Below are positions 17,766 through 29,347 of a DNA stretch of 64,000 nucleotides, piece after piece. A model generated the notes under the pieces. It made no database searches, was not told the origin of the DNA, and was given only the letters and a program-made list of their open reading frames with translations. The stretch comes from Streptomyces sp. S.PNR 29 (GTDB taxonomy: Bacteria; Actinomycetota; Actinomycetes; Streptomycetales; Streptomycetaceae). Position numbers and translations under genes: made by a program. The stretch is taken from NCBI RefSeq assembly GCF_030386795.1, contig NZ_JANUQM010000002.1, positions 434,001 to 498,000 on the forward strand, written 5' to 3'. Every line of letters starts with the position of its first letter. Positions within the stretch are counted from its first letter, which is position 1.

Positions 17766-18350
17766 TCACCCGCTGTCGTCCAGCCGGTCGCTCTTTTCCA
17801 GCCGGTCGCTCGCTTCCAGCCCGTCGCTCTTTTCCAGTTGGCCGATGGCCTCCGTCAGCCACGCTCGCTCCGCCTCGCCCGTCGCCCGCGCCACCCGCAG
17901 CATGCCCTGCCGGAACAGGTCCTCCGCCTCCTCCGCCCGCACCGGAGCACCGTCCGCGTAGAAGAAGCTGGAGGGCGTCTGGAGGAACTCCAGGCGGCGG
18001 CGCAGCACGGCAGCCTGATCCCCCCGGTCGGGGAGGTGGCGCAGGAACGCCAGCACGGTGTTGAAGCGGACCTGGTCGGTGATCTCGGCCTGTTTGGGGT
18101 GCCGCAGCCGTTCCAGCAGGTCCTCACGGCCGGCGTCGGTGAGCGACAGCACGCGCCGCGGAGCCGCGCTCGCGCCCGGCTCCGAGTGCTGGTCGAGCTT
18201 GCCCGCCGCGAGGAGACGGGTGATCGCCGGGTAGAGCGCCCCGTCGCTGACCGGGCGGACATGACCGGTGAGCGCCTTGATGCGCTCCTTCAACTCGTAA
18301 CCGTGCAACGGCTCTTCGGCCAGGAAGCCCAGGATCGACAGCTCCAGCAT
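17766..18350 (-). CDS. PadR-family transcriptional regulator
   Basis: 194 residues. N-terminal winged helix typical of PadR (LSILGFLAEEPLHGYELKER, then SDGALYPAITRL) and a C-terminal dimerisation helix pair at about 95-165. The tail has three 6-residue repeats (LEKSDG, LEASDR, LEKSDR) from an 18-bp tandem repeat, an oddity not needed for the fold. Start ATG has AAGGAGG 10 nt upstream. It is divergent from the MATE gene, with a paired palindromic operator between them. PadR proteins usually repress a neighbouring exporter, so it likely controls the MATE pump and perhaps itself. Confidence 0.93.
   Translation of the reverse strand: MLELSILGFLAEEPLHGYELKERIKALTGHVRPVSDGALYPAITRLLAAGKLDQHSEPGASAAPRRVLSLTDAGREDLLERLRHPKQAEITDQVRFNTVLAFLRHLPDRGDQAAVLRRRLEFLQTPSSFFYADGAPVRAEEAEDLFRQGMLRVARATGEAERAWLTEAIGQLEKSDGLEASDRLEKSDRLDDSG
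17780..17837. repeat. 18-bp tandem repeat in the PadR gene
   Basis: Three near-identical 18-bp units starting at 17780, 17798 and 17816 (CCAGCCGGTCGCTCTTTT type), plus a four-base remnant. In frame, they add six residues per unit to the C-terminus. Confidence 0.9.
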
Positions 18351-18389
18351 GCGGACCGGTTCCTCCTTGCGGGGGTGCTCTCCGCATGC

Positions 18390-18421
18390 TACCTCTTGTC
18401 GAGCTACCTCGAAACGAGGTA
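18390..18421. promoter_or_regulatory. Probable PadR operator, two overlapping palindromic sites
   Basis: TACCTCG (18405-18411), AAA, CGAGGTA (18415-18421) is a perfect 7-3-7 inverted repeat. An imperfect copy, TACCTCTTGTCGAGCTA, lies at 18390-18406 and overlaps it. The site falls between the divergent PadR and MATE starts, 19 bp before the MATE start. Confidence 0.75.
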
Positions 18422-18439
18422 CCCGATGAGGAGGTTGTG

Positions 18440-19765
18440 GTGAACGCCCACCGTCAGCAGCTCATAGCCCTTGCCCGCCCCGTCTACTTCTCGCTCCTGG
18501 CCTCCGTCGCCGCCGGGATCATCAACACCGTCTGGGTCTCCCGGCTGGGCGGCCCGGCCGTGGCCGCCGTGGCCGTCGCGACCAACACCGAGAACGTGCT
18601 GCTCGGCGTCGCCCTGGTCTTCGGCTCCGGTACGACGGTGCTGGTCGCACACGCCAGGGGCGCCCGGGATCCGGGGGCCGTACGGGCCGCCGTGCGCGGC
18701 GGCTGGGCGGTGTTCGCCCTGGTCACGCCGGTGGTCGTGGTCGGCGGAGTGCTGCTGCGCGAACCGCTGGCCCGGCTGGTGCTCGGCGGGGACGACGGTG
18801 CGGCGCTGCCGCTCGCAGCCGCCTACTTCGCGATCTCCATGCCGGGCATGGCCGTCTTCTTCGCCCAGAATCTCGTCGACGGGATCCTCAAGGGCGCCGG
18901 CGACACCAGGACGCCGATGCGGCTCGCCCTGCTGACGGGCGGGCTGATCCTGGTCTGCGACCCGTTCCTCATCGACCGCTACGGCGTGCGGGGCGCCGCC
19001 GCCTCCACCGTGCTGTGCCGGTGCGTGGCCCTGGCGGCGGGTCTCGTGGCGCTGCGGCGCAACGCGCTGCTGCGGACGGCCACCCGGGCACGTCCTGCCG
19101 AACCGGTCGGCGCCGCACTGCGGCGCACCCTGCGCACCGGGCTGCCCATGTCCGCCGACTTCACCGTGCGGCAGGCCGGCGCGCTGGCCCTCGTGGCGAT
19201 CGTGGCGCGGCTCGGGGTGACGGCGGTAGCCGCGTACGCGATCGCCTACAAGGTCATGTACGTCGCCACCATGGCCTTCTACGCCGTGCGGCAGGCCGCC
19301 TCGATCCACACGGCGCACACGCGCGGCGCGGGGCGGGACGAGCGGCGCGTGATCGGGCGGCAGGCGCTGATCGTGTCCGGGACTGTGGCGCTCGCGGCGG
19401 CTGTGCTGCTCGGTGTCGCGGCTCCCTGGCTGCCGGCCGTCTTCGGCGCGGGGCCCGGTGTCGGCCACGACTGTGTGCTGTTCCTGCGCGGCGTCGGGCC
19501 CTACCTGCTGCTGATGAGCTGCTTCATCGCGCTCGGCGGGGTCTTCGAGGGCAGCGGGGGAGCGCCGGCCGTGCTGCGTGTGACGGTCCTCGGCACCGCG
19601 GTCCAGCTGCCGCTCGCGTACGGGCTGTCAGGGCTCGGCCTGCCGGGGGTCTGCCTGGCGCTGGCGCTGGCCATGGCAGTGCAGTGCGGGGCGCTGCTCG
19701 TGCTCTTCCGGCGGGCCCGGCGTCACGAGGACACCGGGGTCTCGCTGGTGAGGGCCTCCGCCTGA
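18440..19765 (+). CDS. MATE-family multidrug/toxin efflux transporter
   Basis: 441-residue inner-membrane antiporter with 12 predicted helices in two halves, each opening with the family pattern (ARPVYFSLLASVAAGIINTVWVSRLGG and GLPMSADFTVRQAGALALVAIVARLG). It exports cationic compounds in exchange for Na+ or H+. GTG 18440 was chosen because GAGGAGG is 5 nt upstream; GTG 18437 is too close to it. The 3' end overlaps the convergent GT87 gene by 43 bp. A divergent PadR gene and shared operator suggest substrate-induced expression. The substrate is unknown. Confidence 0.92.
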   Translation: MNAHRQQLIALARPVYFSLLASVAAGIINTVWVSRLGGPAVAAVAVATNTENVLLGVALVFGSGTTVLVAHARGARDPGAVRAAVRGGWAVFALVTPVVVVGGVLLREPLARLVLGGDDGAALPLAAAYFAISMPGMAVFFAQNLVDGILKGAGDTRTPMRLALLTGGLILVCDPFLIDRYGVRGAAASTVLCRCVALAAGLVALRRNALLRTATRARPAEPVGAALRRTLRTGLPMSADFTVRQAGALALVAIVARLGVTAVAAYAIAYKVMYVATMAFYAVRQAASIHTAHTRGAGRDERRVIGRQALIVSGTVALAAAVLLGVAAPWLPAVFGAGPGVGHDCVLFLRGVGPYLLLMSCFIALGGVFEGSGGAPAVLRVTVLGTAVQLPLAYGLSGLGLPGVCLALALAMAVQCGALLVLFRRARRHEDTGVSLVRASA

Positions 19766-20964
19766 GGGGGCATGGTGCGCGGGGCCGTCCTGCCGGGTAC
19801 CGTCGCGCGCCACAGTGCGCGGGCCGCGATGAGCGTGGCGGCCACCAGCAGGCCGTTGCGGACGAACAGGAGGGTGACGCCGAGCCCGTCGCTCGCGATC
19901 ACGTTGCCGAAATAGACCGGGAACTCCAGCACCGTCGCGAAGCACGCCACCAGGACCAGTGCGACGGGCCGGCGCATCCGGCTCTCCCGGAAGCACAGGC
20001 AGACCGCCGCCAGGCCGACCAGCCACACCATGTACTGGGGGCTGATCACCCGGCTGGTGACCGTGAACATCAGCACCGCCACCAACGCCGTGTCCGCGGC
20101 CGTGTGCACCTCGAAACGGGTGGCCATCAGACGCCACACCAGCAGCCAGCCGAAGACCATCCCCGTCAGGGCGAGGGCTGCCGTGCTCACCACGTCCACG
20201 TGCGGGCCGAGGAACTCGACCGAGCCGTAGTTGAGCAGCACCTGGCCGTTCCAGCCGTGGTGCCGGGCCACGTGGAAGACGAGGGAGCCCAGCGACTCCA
20301 CCTCGGTGCCCCGGTCGCGCTGGAAGGTCAGGAAGGCGAACGCGCCGGGCATGGCGAGGGCGAACAGCGCCGCCACCACCACGCCGGTCACCGCCGCCGC
20401 GATCCAGCTGGTGCGCCTGCGGACGCCGACCAGCAGCAGCACCGGCCACACCTTCAGCAGCGCCCCGAAGCCCGCCAGCGCCCCCATCACCCGGGGGTGC
20501 CGGGCGCCCGCGAGCAGCGCGGCCACCGCCACCGCGGTGACCATCACGTCGTAGCGCGCGTACACCGTCGGCCCGAGCAGCGGGACGCCGGCCACCCACA
20601 CCCAGGCCCCGCGCAGCGTGGCGCCCGGGCGCCGGCCCGCGTACAGCAGCAGGGCGAGGGTGGCCAGGTCGGCGACGCAGGCGAGGACGAAGAAGGCCGT
20701 CGTGTAGTCGAGGAACGGCAGCAGGCCGGGGGAGAGGATCGCCAGGGCGGCGGCGGGCGGGTACTGCCAGGTGACGTCGTCGAGCGGGAACGTTCCGGTG
20801 CGCAGCACCTCGTACCAGCCCTGGTAGATCACGGAGACGTCGCTGGTGACGTCCGGGCCCGGGAAGACGTACACCTTGAGCACGAACAGCAGCAGCATCA
20901 GCCGTGTCGCGCCCCAGACCCCCAGCGGCAATGCCAGAGACCACCTCGCGCCCGTCGTCTTCAC
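19723..20964 (-). CDS. GT87-family polyprenol-phosphate-mannose-dependent glycosyltransferase
   Basis: 413-residue polytopic membrane protein with about ten helices. It fits GT87/DUF2029, the family that adds alpha-1,2-mannose units in mycobacterial lipomannan and uses polyprenyl-phosphate-mannose outside the membrane. Visible features are GPDVTSDVSVIYQGWYEV with the early loop acidic residue and TSRVISPQYMVWLVGL, the family Pro-Gln-Tyr block. GTG 20964 was chosen because it places the first helix near the N-terminus; upstream ATGs extend into the divergent pimB promoter. Next to pimB it probably acts on PIM-derived or other mannosylated lipids or proteins. Confidence 0.85.
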   Translation of the reverse strand: MKTTGARWSLALPLGVWGATRLMLLLFVLKVYVFPGPDVTSDVSVIYQGWYEVLRTGTFPLDDVTWQYPPAAALAILSPGLLPFLDYTTAFFVLACVADLATLALLLYAGRRPGATLRGAWVWVAGVPLLGPTVYARYDVMVTAVAVAALLAGARHPRVMGALAGFGALLKVWPVLLLVGVRRRTSWIAAAVTGVVVAALFALAMPGAFAFLTFQRDRGTEVESLGSLVFHVARHHGWNGQVLLNYGSVEFLGPHVDVVSTAALALTGMVFGWLLVWRLMATRFEVHTAADTALVAVLMFTVTSRVISPQYMVWLVGLAAVCLCFRESRMRRPVALVLVACFATVLEFPVYFGNVIASDGLGVTLLFVRNGLLVAATLIAARALWRATVPGRTAPRTMPPQAEALTSETPVSS

Positions 20965-21062
20965 GTGATCCCTGCCCGTCCGCGTGCCGTCTTGATGGGG
21001 CCATGATGTCCCGAACGGCTGTGTGCGTGCCATAAGCAACGCGTTCGGTAGGGTCGGCGGCG

Positions 21063-23892
<2,830 letters not shown>

Positions 23893-23908
23893 ACCCGCCT
23901 GCGGGTGA

Positions 23909-25705
23909 CTACTTCTGGTAGATCGCCTCGATCTCGTGCGCGTAGTCCTTCGCCACCACGTTCCGCTTCAGCTTCAGCGACGGCGTCAGGTGGCCCGAAT
24001 CCTCCGTGAACTGGGAGGACAGAATGCGGAACTTCCGCACCGATTCCGCCTTCGACACCGCGGCGTTGCCGTCGTCGACCGCGGCCTGGATCGCCGCGAG
24101 CAGATCCGGGTCCTCGCACAGCGACGCCGCGGTGGAACCCGCCGGCTTGCCGTGGTCCGCGCACCAACGGCCCAGGAACTCCTCGTCGATGGTGATCAGC
24201 GCGCCCACGAACGGCCGCCCGTCGCCGACCACCATGCACTCCGCGACCAGCGCGTGCGCCCGGATGCGGTCCTCGATCACGGCCGGGGCGACGTTCTTGC
24301 CGCCCGCCGTGACGATGATCTCCTTCTTGCGGCCGGTGATCCTCAGATAGCCGTCCTCGTCGAGGGTGCCGATGTCACCGGTGTGGAACCAGCCGTCGGC
24401 CAGCGCCTCCGCGGTCGCGGCCTCGTTGTTCCAGTAGCCCTTGAACAGGTGCTCGCCGTGCAGCAGCACCTCACCGTCGTCGGCGATACGGATCACCGAG
24501 CCGGGCAGCGGCTGGCCGACCGTGCCGATCTTCTGCCGGTCCCAGGGGTTGAACGCGGTGGCCGCGCAGGACTCCGTCAGGCCGTAGCCCTCCAGGACCG
24601 TGAAGCCGATACCCCGGAAGAAGTGGCCGAGGCGCTCACCGAGCGGAGCGCCGCCGGAGATGGCGTACTCGCCACGGCCGCCGAGGACCGCGCGCAGCTT
24701 GCTGTAGACCAGCTTGTCGAACGCCTTGTGTTTGATCTTCAGGCCGAGGGACGGGCCCGACGGGGTGTCCAGCGCCTTGCTGTAGGCGATCGCCGTGTCC
24801 GCCGCCTTGTCGAAGATCTTGCCCTTGCCGTCCGCCTGCGCCTTGGCGCGCGCCGAGTTGTAGACCTTCTCGAAGACGCGCGGCACGCCGAGGATCAGCG
24901 TCGGGCGGAACGAGGCCAGCTCGTCGGTGAGGTTCTTGATGTCGGGGACGGTGCCCAGCTTGATCGGCGCCATCATCGGCGCGACCTGCACCAGACGCCC
25001 GAAGACGTGCGCGAGCGGCAGGAAGAGGAGTACGGAGCACTCGCCGGTGCGGAACAGCGGGCGCAGGCGCTCCACGATGTTCCCGCACTCGGCGAAGAAG
25101 CTGCGGTGGCTGAGGACACAGCCCTTGGGGCGCCCGGTGGTGCCGGAGGTGTAGACGATCGTCGCCGGGTCGTCGGCCTTCGCGATCGAGCTGCGCTCCT
25201 CGACCGTCTGGTCGCTGATGTCCTGGCCGAGGCGGCCCAGTTCCTCCACCCCGCCGGCCTCGATCTGCCAGACGTGCTTGAGGGCGGGCAGCCGGTCACG
25301 CACCGACTCGACGGCGGCCGCGTGGTTGTCCAGCTCCACGACGCAGGCCGTGGCGCCCGAGTCGCTGAGGATCCACTGCACCTGCTCCGGCGAACTGGTC
25401 TCGTACACCGGCACGGTCACCGCGCCGGCGCTCCAGATCGCGAAGTCCAGCAGCGTCCACTCGTAGCGGGTGCGGGACATCAGACCGACCCGGTCGCCCG
25501 GCTGGATGCCCGCGGCGATGAGGCCCTTGGCGGCGGCGTGCACCTCGGCGAGGAAGGCCGTGGCGGTCACGTCCTGCCAGGCGCCGCCCACCTTGCGGGC
25601 GATGACGGCGACGTCAGGGTGCTGCGCGGCGTTTCTGCGGACGATGTCGGTCAGATTGCCGTCCGCAGGGACCTCGTACAAAGCCGGAAGGCTGAACTCG
25701 CGCAA
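23909..25705 (-). CDS. fadD: Long-chain fatty-acid-CoA ligase (FadD15 type)
   Basis: AMP-forming acyl-CoA synthetase, 598 residues, that activates fatty acids with ATP and CoA. The ANL-family motifs are all present: IVYTSGTTGRPKGCVLSHRS (P-loop A3), GYGLTESCAATAFN, the DGWFHTGDIGTLDEDGYLRITGRKKE block with the hinge, and a C-terminal catalytic-Lys region (SLKLKRNVV). It occupies the place of mycobacterial fadD15 beside pimB. The divergent region upstream contains a TetR-type half-matched operator, a common way to control fadD genes. ATG start. It converges on choA, with 16 bp between their stops. Confidence 0.95.
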   Translation of the reverse strand: MREFSLPALYEVPADGNLTDIVRRNAAQHPDVAVIARKVGGAWQDVTATAFLAEVHAAAKGLIAAGIQPGDRVGLMSRTRYEWTLLDFAIWSAGAVTVPVYETSSPEQVQWILSDSGATACVVELDNHAAAVESVRDRLPALKHVWQIEAGGVEELGRLGQDISDQTVEERSSIAKADDPATIVYTSGTTGRPKGCVLSHRSFFAECGNIVERLRPLFRTGECSVLLFLPLAHVFGRLVQVAPMMAPIKLGTVPDIKNLTDELASFRPTLILGVPRVFEKVYNSARAKAQADGKGKIFDKAADTAIAYSKALDTPSGPSLGLKIKHKAFDKLVYSKLRAVLGGRGEYAISGGAPLGERLGHFFRGIGFTVLEGYGLTESCAATAFNPWDRQKIGTVGQPLPGSVIRIADDGEVLLHGEHLFKGYWNNEAATAEALADGWFHTGDIGTLDEDGYLRITGRKKEIIVTAGGKNVAPAVIEDRIRAHALVAECMVVGDGRPFVGALITIDEEFLGRWCADHGKPAGSTAASLCEDPDLLAAIQAAVDDGNAAVSKAESVRKFRILSSQFTEDSGHLTPSLKLKRNVVAKDYAHEIEAIYQK

Positions 25706-26014
25706 GACTGCTGCTCCTCATAGGGCGCCGGCGCCACGACGTTGTGCGATGCGACGGTGCGGTCCAAGGCTCGGGCGGGTGCTCGGGGATTCACATGTTG
25801 AAATCCAGAGCACGACTGGACTGCCCGGACGTTACCCGCCGGTATGGCTTCTTCGACAGGGGGCACCGGCGAGATGTTCGCTGCGTCACACAGAGGGTAT
25901 TCACGTGGGGTGTTCCTTCGCGCACAGTAGTCCACTCATTAACTGACTGGCCAGTAACCGCCGGTACGGCCGCCACTGTTCACAAGGGGTGCGCTCGACC
26001 TACCCTTGATCGTC
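25706..26014. promoter_or_regulatory. Divergent intergenic region fadD / metallophosphoesterase
   Basis: No gene. It holds the two promoters. GTTACCCGCCGGTA near 25830 and GTAACCGCCGGTAC near 25954 form a direct repeat, and the TetR-type site described separately lies at 25942-25955. The stretch 25920-25990 is relatively AT-rich for this genome. Confidence 0.6.
25942..25955. promoter_or_regulatory. TetR-type operator candidate upstream of fadD and the phosphoesterase
   Basis: ACTGAC-TG-GCCAGT, one base away from a perfect 6-2-6 palindrome. With its flanks it shares 15 of 18 bases with the perfect site at 57509-57522 before the ABC operon. It is about 60 bp before the phosphoesterase start and 240 bp before fadD. 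Confidence 0.5.
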
Positions 26015-26812
26015 ATGGCACCCACACCGGCCGGAAACACAAGGACACGCGTTCATGTGGTCAGCGACGTGCACGGCAACGCCCGTGACCTCGCCAGAGC
26101 CGGCGACGGCGCGGACGCCCTGATCTGCCTGGGTGACCTCGTCCTCTTCCTCGACTACGCCGACCACTCGCGCGGCATCTTCCCCGACCTGTTCGGCGTC
26201 GAGAACGCCGACCGCATCGTCGCGCTGCGCACCGCCCGCCGCTTCGAGGAGGCACGGGAGTTCGGGAGGCGGCTGTGGGCGGGCGTCGAGGGCGACCGGG
26301 CCGCCGTGATCGAGCGAGCGGTGCGCAAGCAGTACGCCGAGATGTTCGCCGCGTTCCCCACACCGACGTACGCGACCTACGGGAATGTCGACATGCCGCC
26401 CCTGTGGTCCGAGTACGCCGGGCCGGGCACGACGGTGCTGGACGGAGAGCGGGTGGAGATCGGCGGCCGCGTCTTCGGTTTCGTCGGCGGGGGACTCCGC
26501 ACGCCGATGCGCACGCCGTACGAGATCAGCGACGAGGAGTACGCCGCGAAGCTGGAGGCGGTGGGCGAGGTCGACGTGCTGTGCACACACATCCCGCCGG
26601 AGGTGCCGGAGCTGGTCTACGACACGGTGGCGCGGCGCTTCGAGCGGGGCAGCCGGGCGCTGCTGGACGCGATCTGCCGCACCCGGCCCCGGTACGCGCT
26701 GTTCGGGCACGTCCACCAGCCGCTGGTACGGCGGATGCGGATCGGGGCGACCGAATGCGTGAACGTGGGGCACTTCGCCGGCACCGGCAAGCCGTGGGCG
26801 CTGGAGTGGTGA
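26015..26812 (+). CDS. Calcineurin-like metallophosphoesterase
   Basis: 265-residue protein with the five metallophosphoesterase metal motifs: VVSDVHGN, CLGDLVLF, YGNVDM, the His in LCTHIPPE and the GHVHQP pair. This gives a two-metal hydrolase of a phosphoester, exact substrate unknown. ATG 26015 was chosen over a TTG at 26006 that would add three residues; no good Shine-Dalgarno precedes either. It is divergent from fadD and separated from the SRPBCC gene by 208 bp in which no further gene is seen. Confidence 0.92.
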   Translation: MAPTPAGNTRTRVHVVSDVHGNARDLARAGDGADALICLGDLVLFLDYADHSRGIFPDLFGVENADRIVALRTARRFEEAREFGRRLWAGVEGDRAAVIERAVRKQYAEMFAAFPTPTYATYGNVDMPPLWSEYAGPGTTVLDGERVEIGGRVFGFVGGGLRTPMRTPYEISDEEYAAKLEAVGEVDVLCTHIPPEVPELVYDTVARRFERGSRALLDAICRTRPRYALFGHVHQPLVRRMRIGATECVNVGHFAGTGKPWALEW

Positions 26813-27020
26813 GGGGCGGTGGGGGCCGGGGGAGTGGCGAGACGGCGGCCGGCGCCCGTCGGGTGGTGCGGCTCCACCGCGGGTGAGGCGCCATCGGACG
26901 GCGTGGCGAGAGAGCGCAGGTAGCGGTGACGTCGGTCCGGGCGGTGCGCGGTAGCCTTCACGCTGCACGGACGTGCGCACGACGATCTCTTACCGGCCCG
27001 CATCTGGAGGAGCCACGGCG

Positions 27021-27464
27021 ATGGCGGAACACACCAGCTCGAGCATCACGATCGAGGCGGCACCGGCCGACGTGATGGGGGTGATCGCCGACTTCGCCCG
27101 CTACCCGGACTGGACCGGCGAGGTGAAGGAGGCCGAGGTCCTCAAGACCGACAAGCAGGGCCGCGCCGAGCAGGTCCGGCTCGTCATGGACGCCGGCGCC
27201 ATCAAGGACGACCAGGTCCTGGCCTACACCTGGGCCGGCGAGCACGAGGTGTCCTGGACCCTGGTGAAGTCCCAGATGCTGCGGTCGCTGGACGGCTCGT
27301 ACATCCTGAAGCCGGCCGCGGCCGGGGCCACCGAGGTGACGTACCGGCTGACGGTGGACGTGAAGATCCCGATGCTGGGGATGATCAAGCGGAAGGCCGA
27401 GAAGGTCATCATCGACCGTGCTCTGGCCGGGCTGAAGAAGCGGGTGGAGACGGGCGGGCAGTAG
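27021..27464 (+). CDS. SRPBCC (START-like) domain protein
   Basis: 147-residue protein covering one SRPBCC/polyketide-cyclase-like fold, which makes a deep hydrophobic pocket for lipids or other small molecules. It shows the typical pattern SITIEAAPADVMGVIADFARYPDWTGEVKEAEV and a long C-terminal helix. It corresponds to mycobacterial Rv2185c (TB16.3) in the same neighbourhood, next to the ArsA-like ATPase gene. ATG 27021 is preceded by GGAGGAG at 27004-27010; an in-frame ATG at 26973 is rejected for lack of one. It lies 42 bp before the ATPase gene, so the two are likely an operon. Ligand unknown. Confidence 0.9.
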   Translation: MAEHTSSSITIEAAPADVMGVIADFARYPDWTGEVKEAEVLKTDKQGRAEQVRLVMDAGAIKDDQVLAYTWAGEHEVSWTLVKSQMLRSLDGSYILKPAAAGATEVTYRLTVDVKIPMLGMIKRKAEKVIIDRALAGLKKRVETGGQ

Positions 27465-27506
27465 CCCCGCCGCCAGGGGCGGTGCGCACGGGTACCGTTC
27501 ACCCTC

Positions 27507-28676
27507 ATGCGCACCATCCTGATCACGGGCCCGGGCGGCAGCGGGCGTACCACCGTCGCGGCCGCCACCGCGCTGACCGCTGCCAGGGAGGGCACTCGGA
27601 CCCTCGTCCTGAGCGCCGACCGCGACGACACCCTGGGCGCGGTGCTGGGGGCGGCCACGGGCCCGGCCCCCGTGTCCGTCGCGCCGAACCTCACCGCCTG
27701 GCGCCCCGACGCGGCCGACGGCTTCCGGGACGACCTCGCCGCCCTCCAGGAACGCGCCTCCGCAGCCCTCGACCTCCTCGGCGCCTCCCGCCTGGACCCC
27801 GAGGAGCTCACCCCCCTCCCCGGCGCCGAGGAACTCGCCCTGCTGCGCGCCCTGCGGGACGCCGCCCTCGCCGAGGCCCACGACCTCCTCGTCGTCGACC
27901 TCCCGCCCACCCGGCACGCGCTCGCCCTGCTCTCCCTGCCCGAGGAGCTGCGCCGCTACCTGCGCCGTCTGCTCCCGCCCGAGCGGCAGGCGGCCCGCGC
28001 CCTGCGTCCCGTGCTGGGGCGGCTCGCCGGTGTCCCCATGCCCGCCGAGTGGCTGTACGAGACGGCCGCCCGCTGGGACCTCGAACTCGCCGCCGTGGCT
28101 GCCGTGGTCGCCGACCGCGGCACCGCCGTACGGCTGGTCGCCGAGCCCGGCCCGGCCGGCGCCGACGCCGTGCGCACCGCCGGCCTCGGCCTCGCCCTGC
28201 ACCGCCTGCCCCTGGAGCAGGTGATCGCCAACCGCGTGTTCCCCGACTCCGCGGCCGACAGCTGGCTCGCCGCTCCCGTCGCCCAGCAGCGCAAGACGCT
28301 GGAGGAGTGGCAGGGGACGTACGACACGAGGCGCCTGGCGCATCTCGGGCGTGACCCGCGCGGCTGTGACGACCTCACCGAGCTCGCCGCACCCGGTGCC
28401 GATGAGCCCGTTCCCCCGGTCGAGTGGCCCGTCACCGACCGGCTCGCCGAGGACGGTGTGCTCGTCTGGCAGATCCCGCTGCCCGGCGCCGTACGCGACC
28501 AACTGGATCTCATCCGGCGCGGCGACGAACTCCTCATCGCGGCAGGACCGTTCCGCCGTGTCGTCCCGCTCCCGTCCGCCCTGCGCCGCTGCACCGTCGA
28601 CGGGGCCGCGCTGCGGGAGGGGGAGCTGCGCATCCGGTTCGCCCCCGACCCGGACCTGTGGCCGCGGACCCCGTGA
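27507..28676 (+). CDS. ArsA/MinD-like P-loop ATPase with altered Walker A
   Basis: 389 residues, related to ArsA/Get3 anion-transport ATPases; the mycobacterial positional counterpart is Rv2184c. The N-terminal P-loop reads GPGGSGRTT (8-16), so both lysines of the usual GKGGVGKTT are gone: the signature Lys is Pro9 and the Walker A Lys is Arg14. A switch-type VVDLPPTRHALALL block follows at about 130. This suggests weak or no ATP hydrolysis. It is not an arsenite pump; no ArsB is near. ATG start, weak Shine-Dalgarno. It is probably cotranscribed with the SRPBCC gene. Function unknown. Confidence 0.85.
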   Translation: MRTILITGPGGSGRTTVAAATALTAAREGTRTLVLSADRDDTLGAVLGAATGPAPVSVAPNLTAWRPDAADGFRDDLAALQERASAALDLLGASRLDPEELTPLPGAEELALLRALRDAALAEAHDLLVVDLPPTRHALALLSLPEELRRYLRRLLPPERQAARALRPVLGRLAGVPMPAEWLYETAARWDLELAAVAAVVADRGTAVRLVAEPGPAGADAVRTAGLGLALHRLPLEQVIANRVFPDSAADSWLAAPVAQQRKTLEEWQGTYDTRRLAHLGRDPRGCDDLTELAAPGADEPVPPVEWPVTDRLAEDGVLVWQIPLPGAVRDQLDLIRRGDELLIAAGPFRRVVPLPSALRRCTVDGAALREGELRIRFAPDPDLWPRTP

Positions 28677-28733
28677 ACCGCCTGCGCGCGTTCGGGTAAC
28701 GTCGTAGAGACGAGCCGTAGTCAGGAGTCCGTC

Positions 28734-29228
28734 ATGAGCGAAGAGCTCCCTCCGTCCGATGCCGGCGAGCGTGAGGCGAGTGACCAGGCGCGGACGAGCG
28801 ACGCCGACGCCTGGGCGACAGCGTGTGCCGAGGACCTCGCGGCGGAGCAGGCCCGCCGCCGCGCCCAGTACGGGCCCCCGCCGGGGTCGGCGGCCGAGGA
28901 GCTGAAGAAGTTCGTCGACGCCGTCGCGGACAAGCTGTCCGGACTGCAGTCCCCGCTGTTCGGGGCGGTCGCCGGACCGGCCGCCCAGCAGGTGGTGCGG
29001 CAGGTCGTCCAGCAGGCCAAGGCCGCCGTGGAACCCGTCATCGAGCGCAACCCGGACGTCTTCGATCACCTCGCCGCGGCCGGCAGCGAGCTGCTCGCCG
29101 CCTACCGCTCGGCCGTCCAGGCCCAGGAGAAGCGCTGGACCGGCCGCGACGACGACCTGCGCGACCTCGACGAGCGCCGTGACCCGGGCGAGGGCACCGG
29201 CCCCGGCGAGCGCATCGACCTGGACTGA
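28734..29228 (+). CDS. Conserved hypothetical protein (DUF5304 type)
   Basis: 164 residues, soluble and charged, with a disordered acidic N-terminus (1-50), a helical centre containing the VVRQVVQQAKAAVEPVIER amphipathic helix, and an acidic C-terminal tail. It fits the Streptomyces DUF5304 group; there is no catalytic motif or signal peptide. ATG at 28734 follows CAGGAG. It lies between the ArsA-like ATPase and glkA genes, all on one strand, with 57 and 119 bp gaps. No function is known. Confidence 0.85.
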   Translation: MSEELPPSDAGEREASDQARTSDADAWATACAEDLAAEQARRRAQYGPPPGSAAEELKKFVDAVADKLSGLQSPLFGAVAGPAAQQVVRQVVQQAKAAVEPVIERNPDVFDHLAAAGSELLAAYRSAVQAQEKRWTGRDDDLRDLDERRDPGEGTGPGERIDLD

Positions 29229-29347
29229 GCGCCCCGGGACATCCCCTCACCTCGCCGGGCCCGTCCGCCGGGCGGACGACGGAACCCCTACGGCAGGGCC
29301 TCGGGTACCGTTGGCCGTAGCGGGGCTCGACCGAAACTGAGGGATTC

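Noticed and set aside
27507..28676. Sequencing error as the cause of the Arg in the P-loop
   Set aside because: The codon CGT is clean, the frame is intact, and the preceding Lys position is also changed, so a real substitution is more likely, though not proven.
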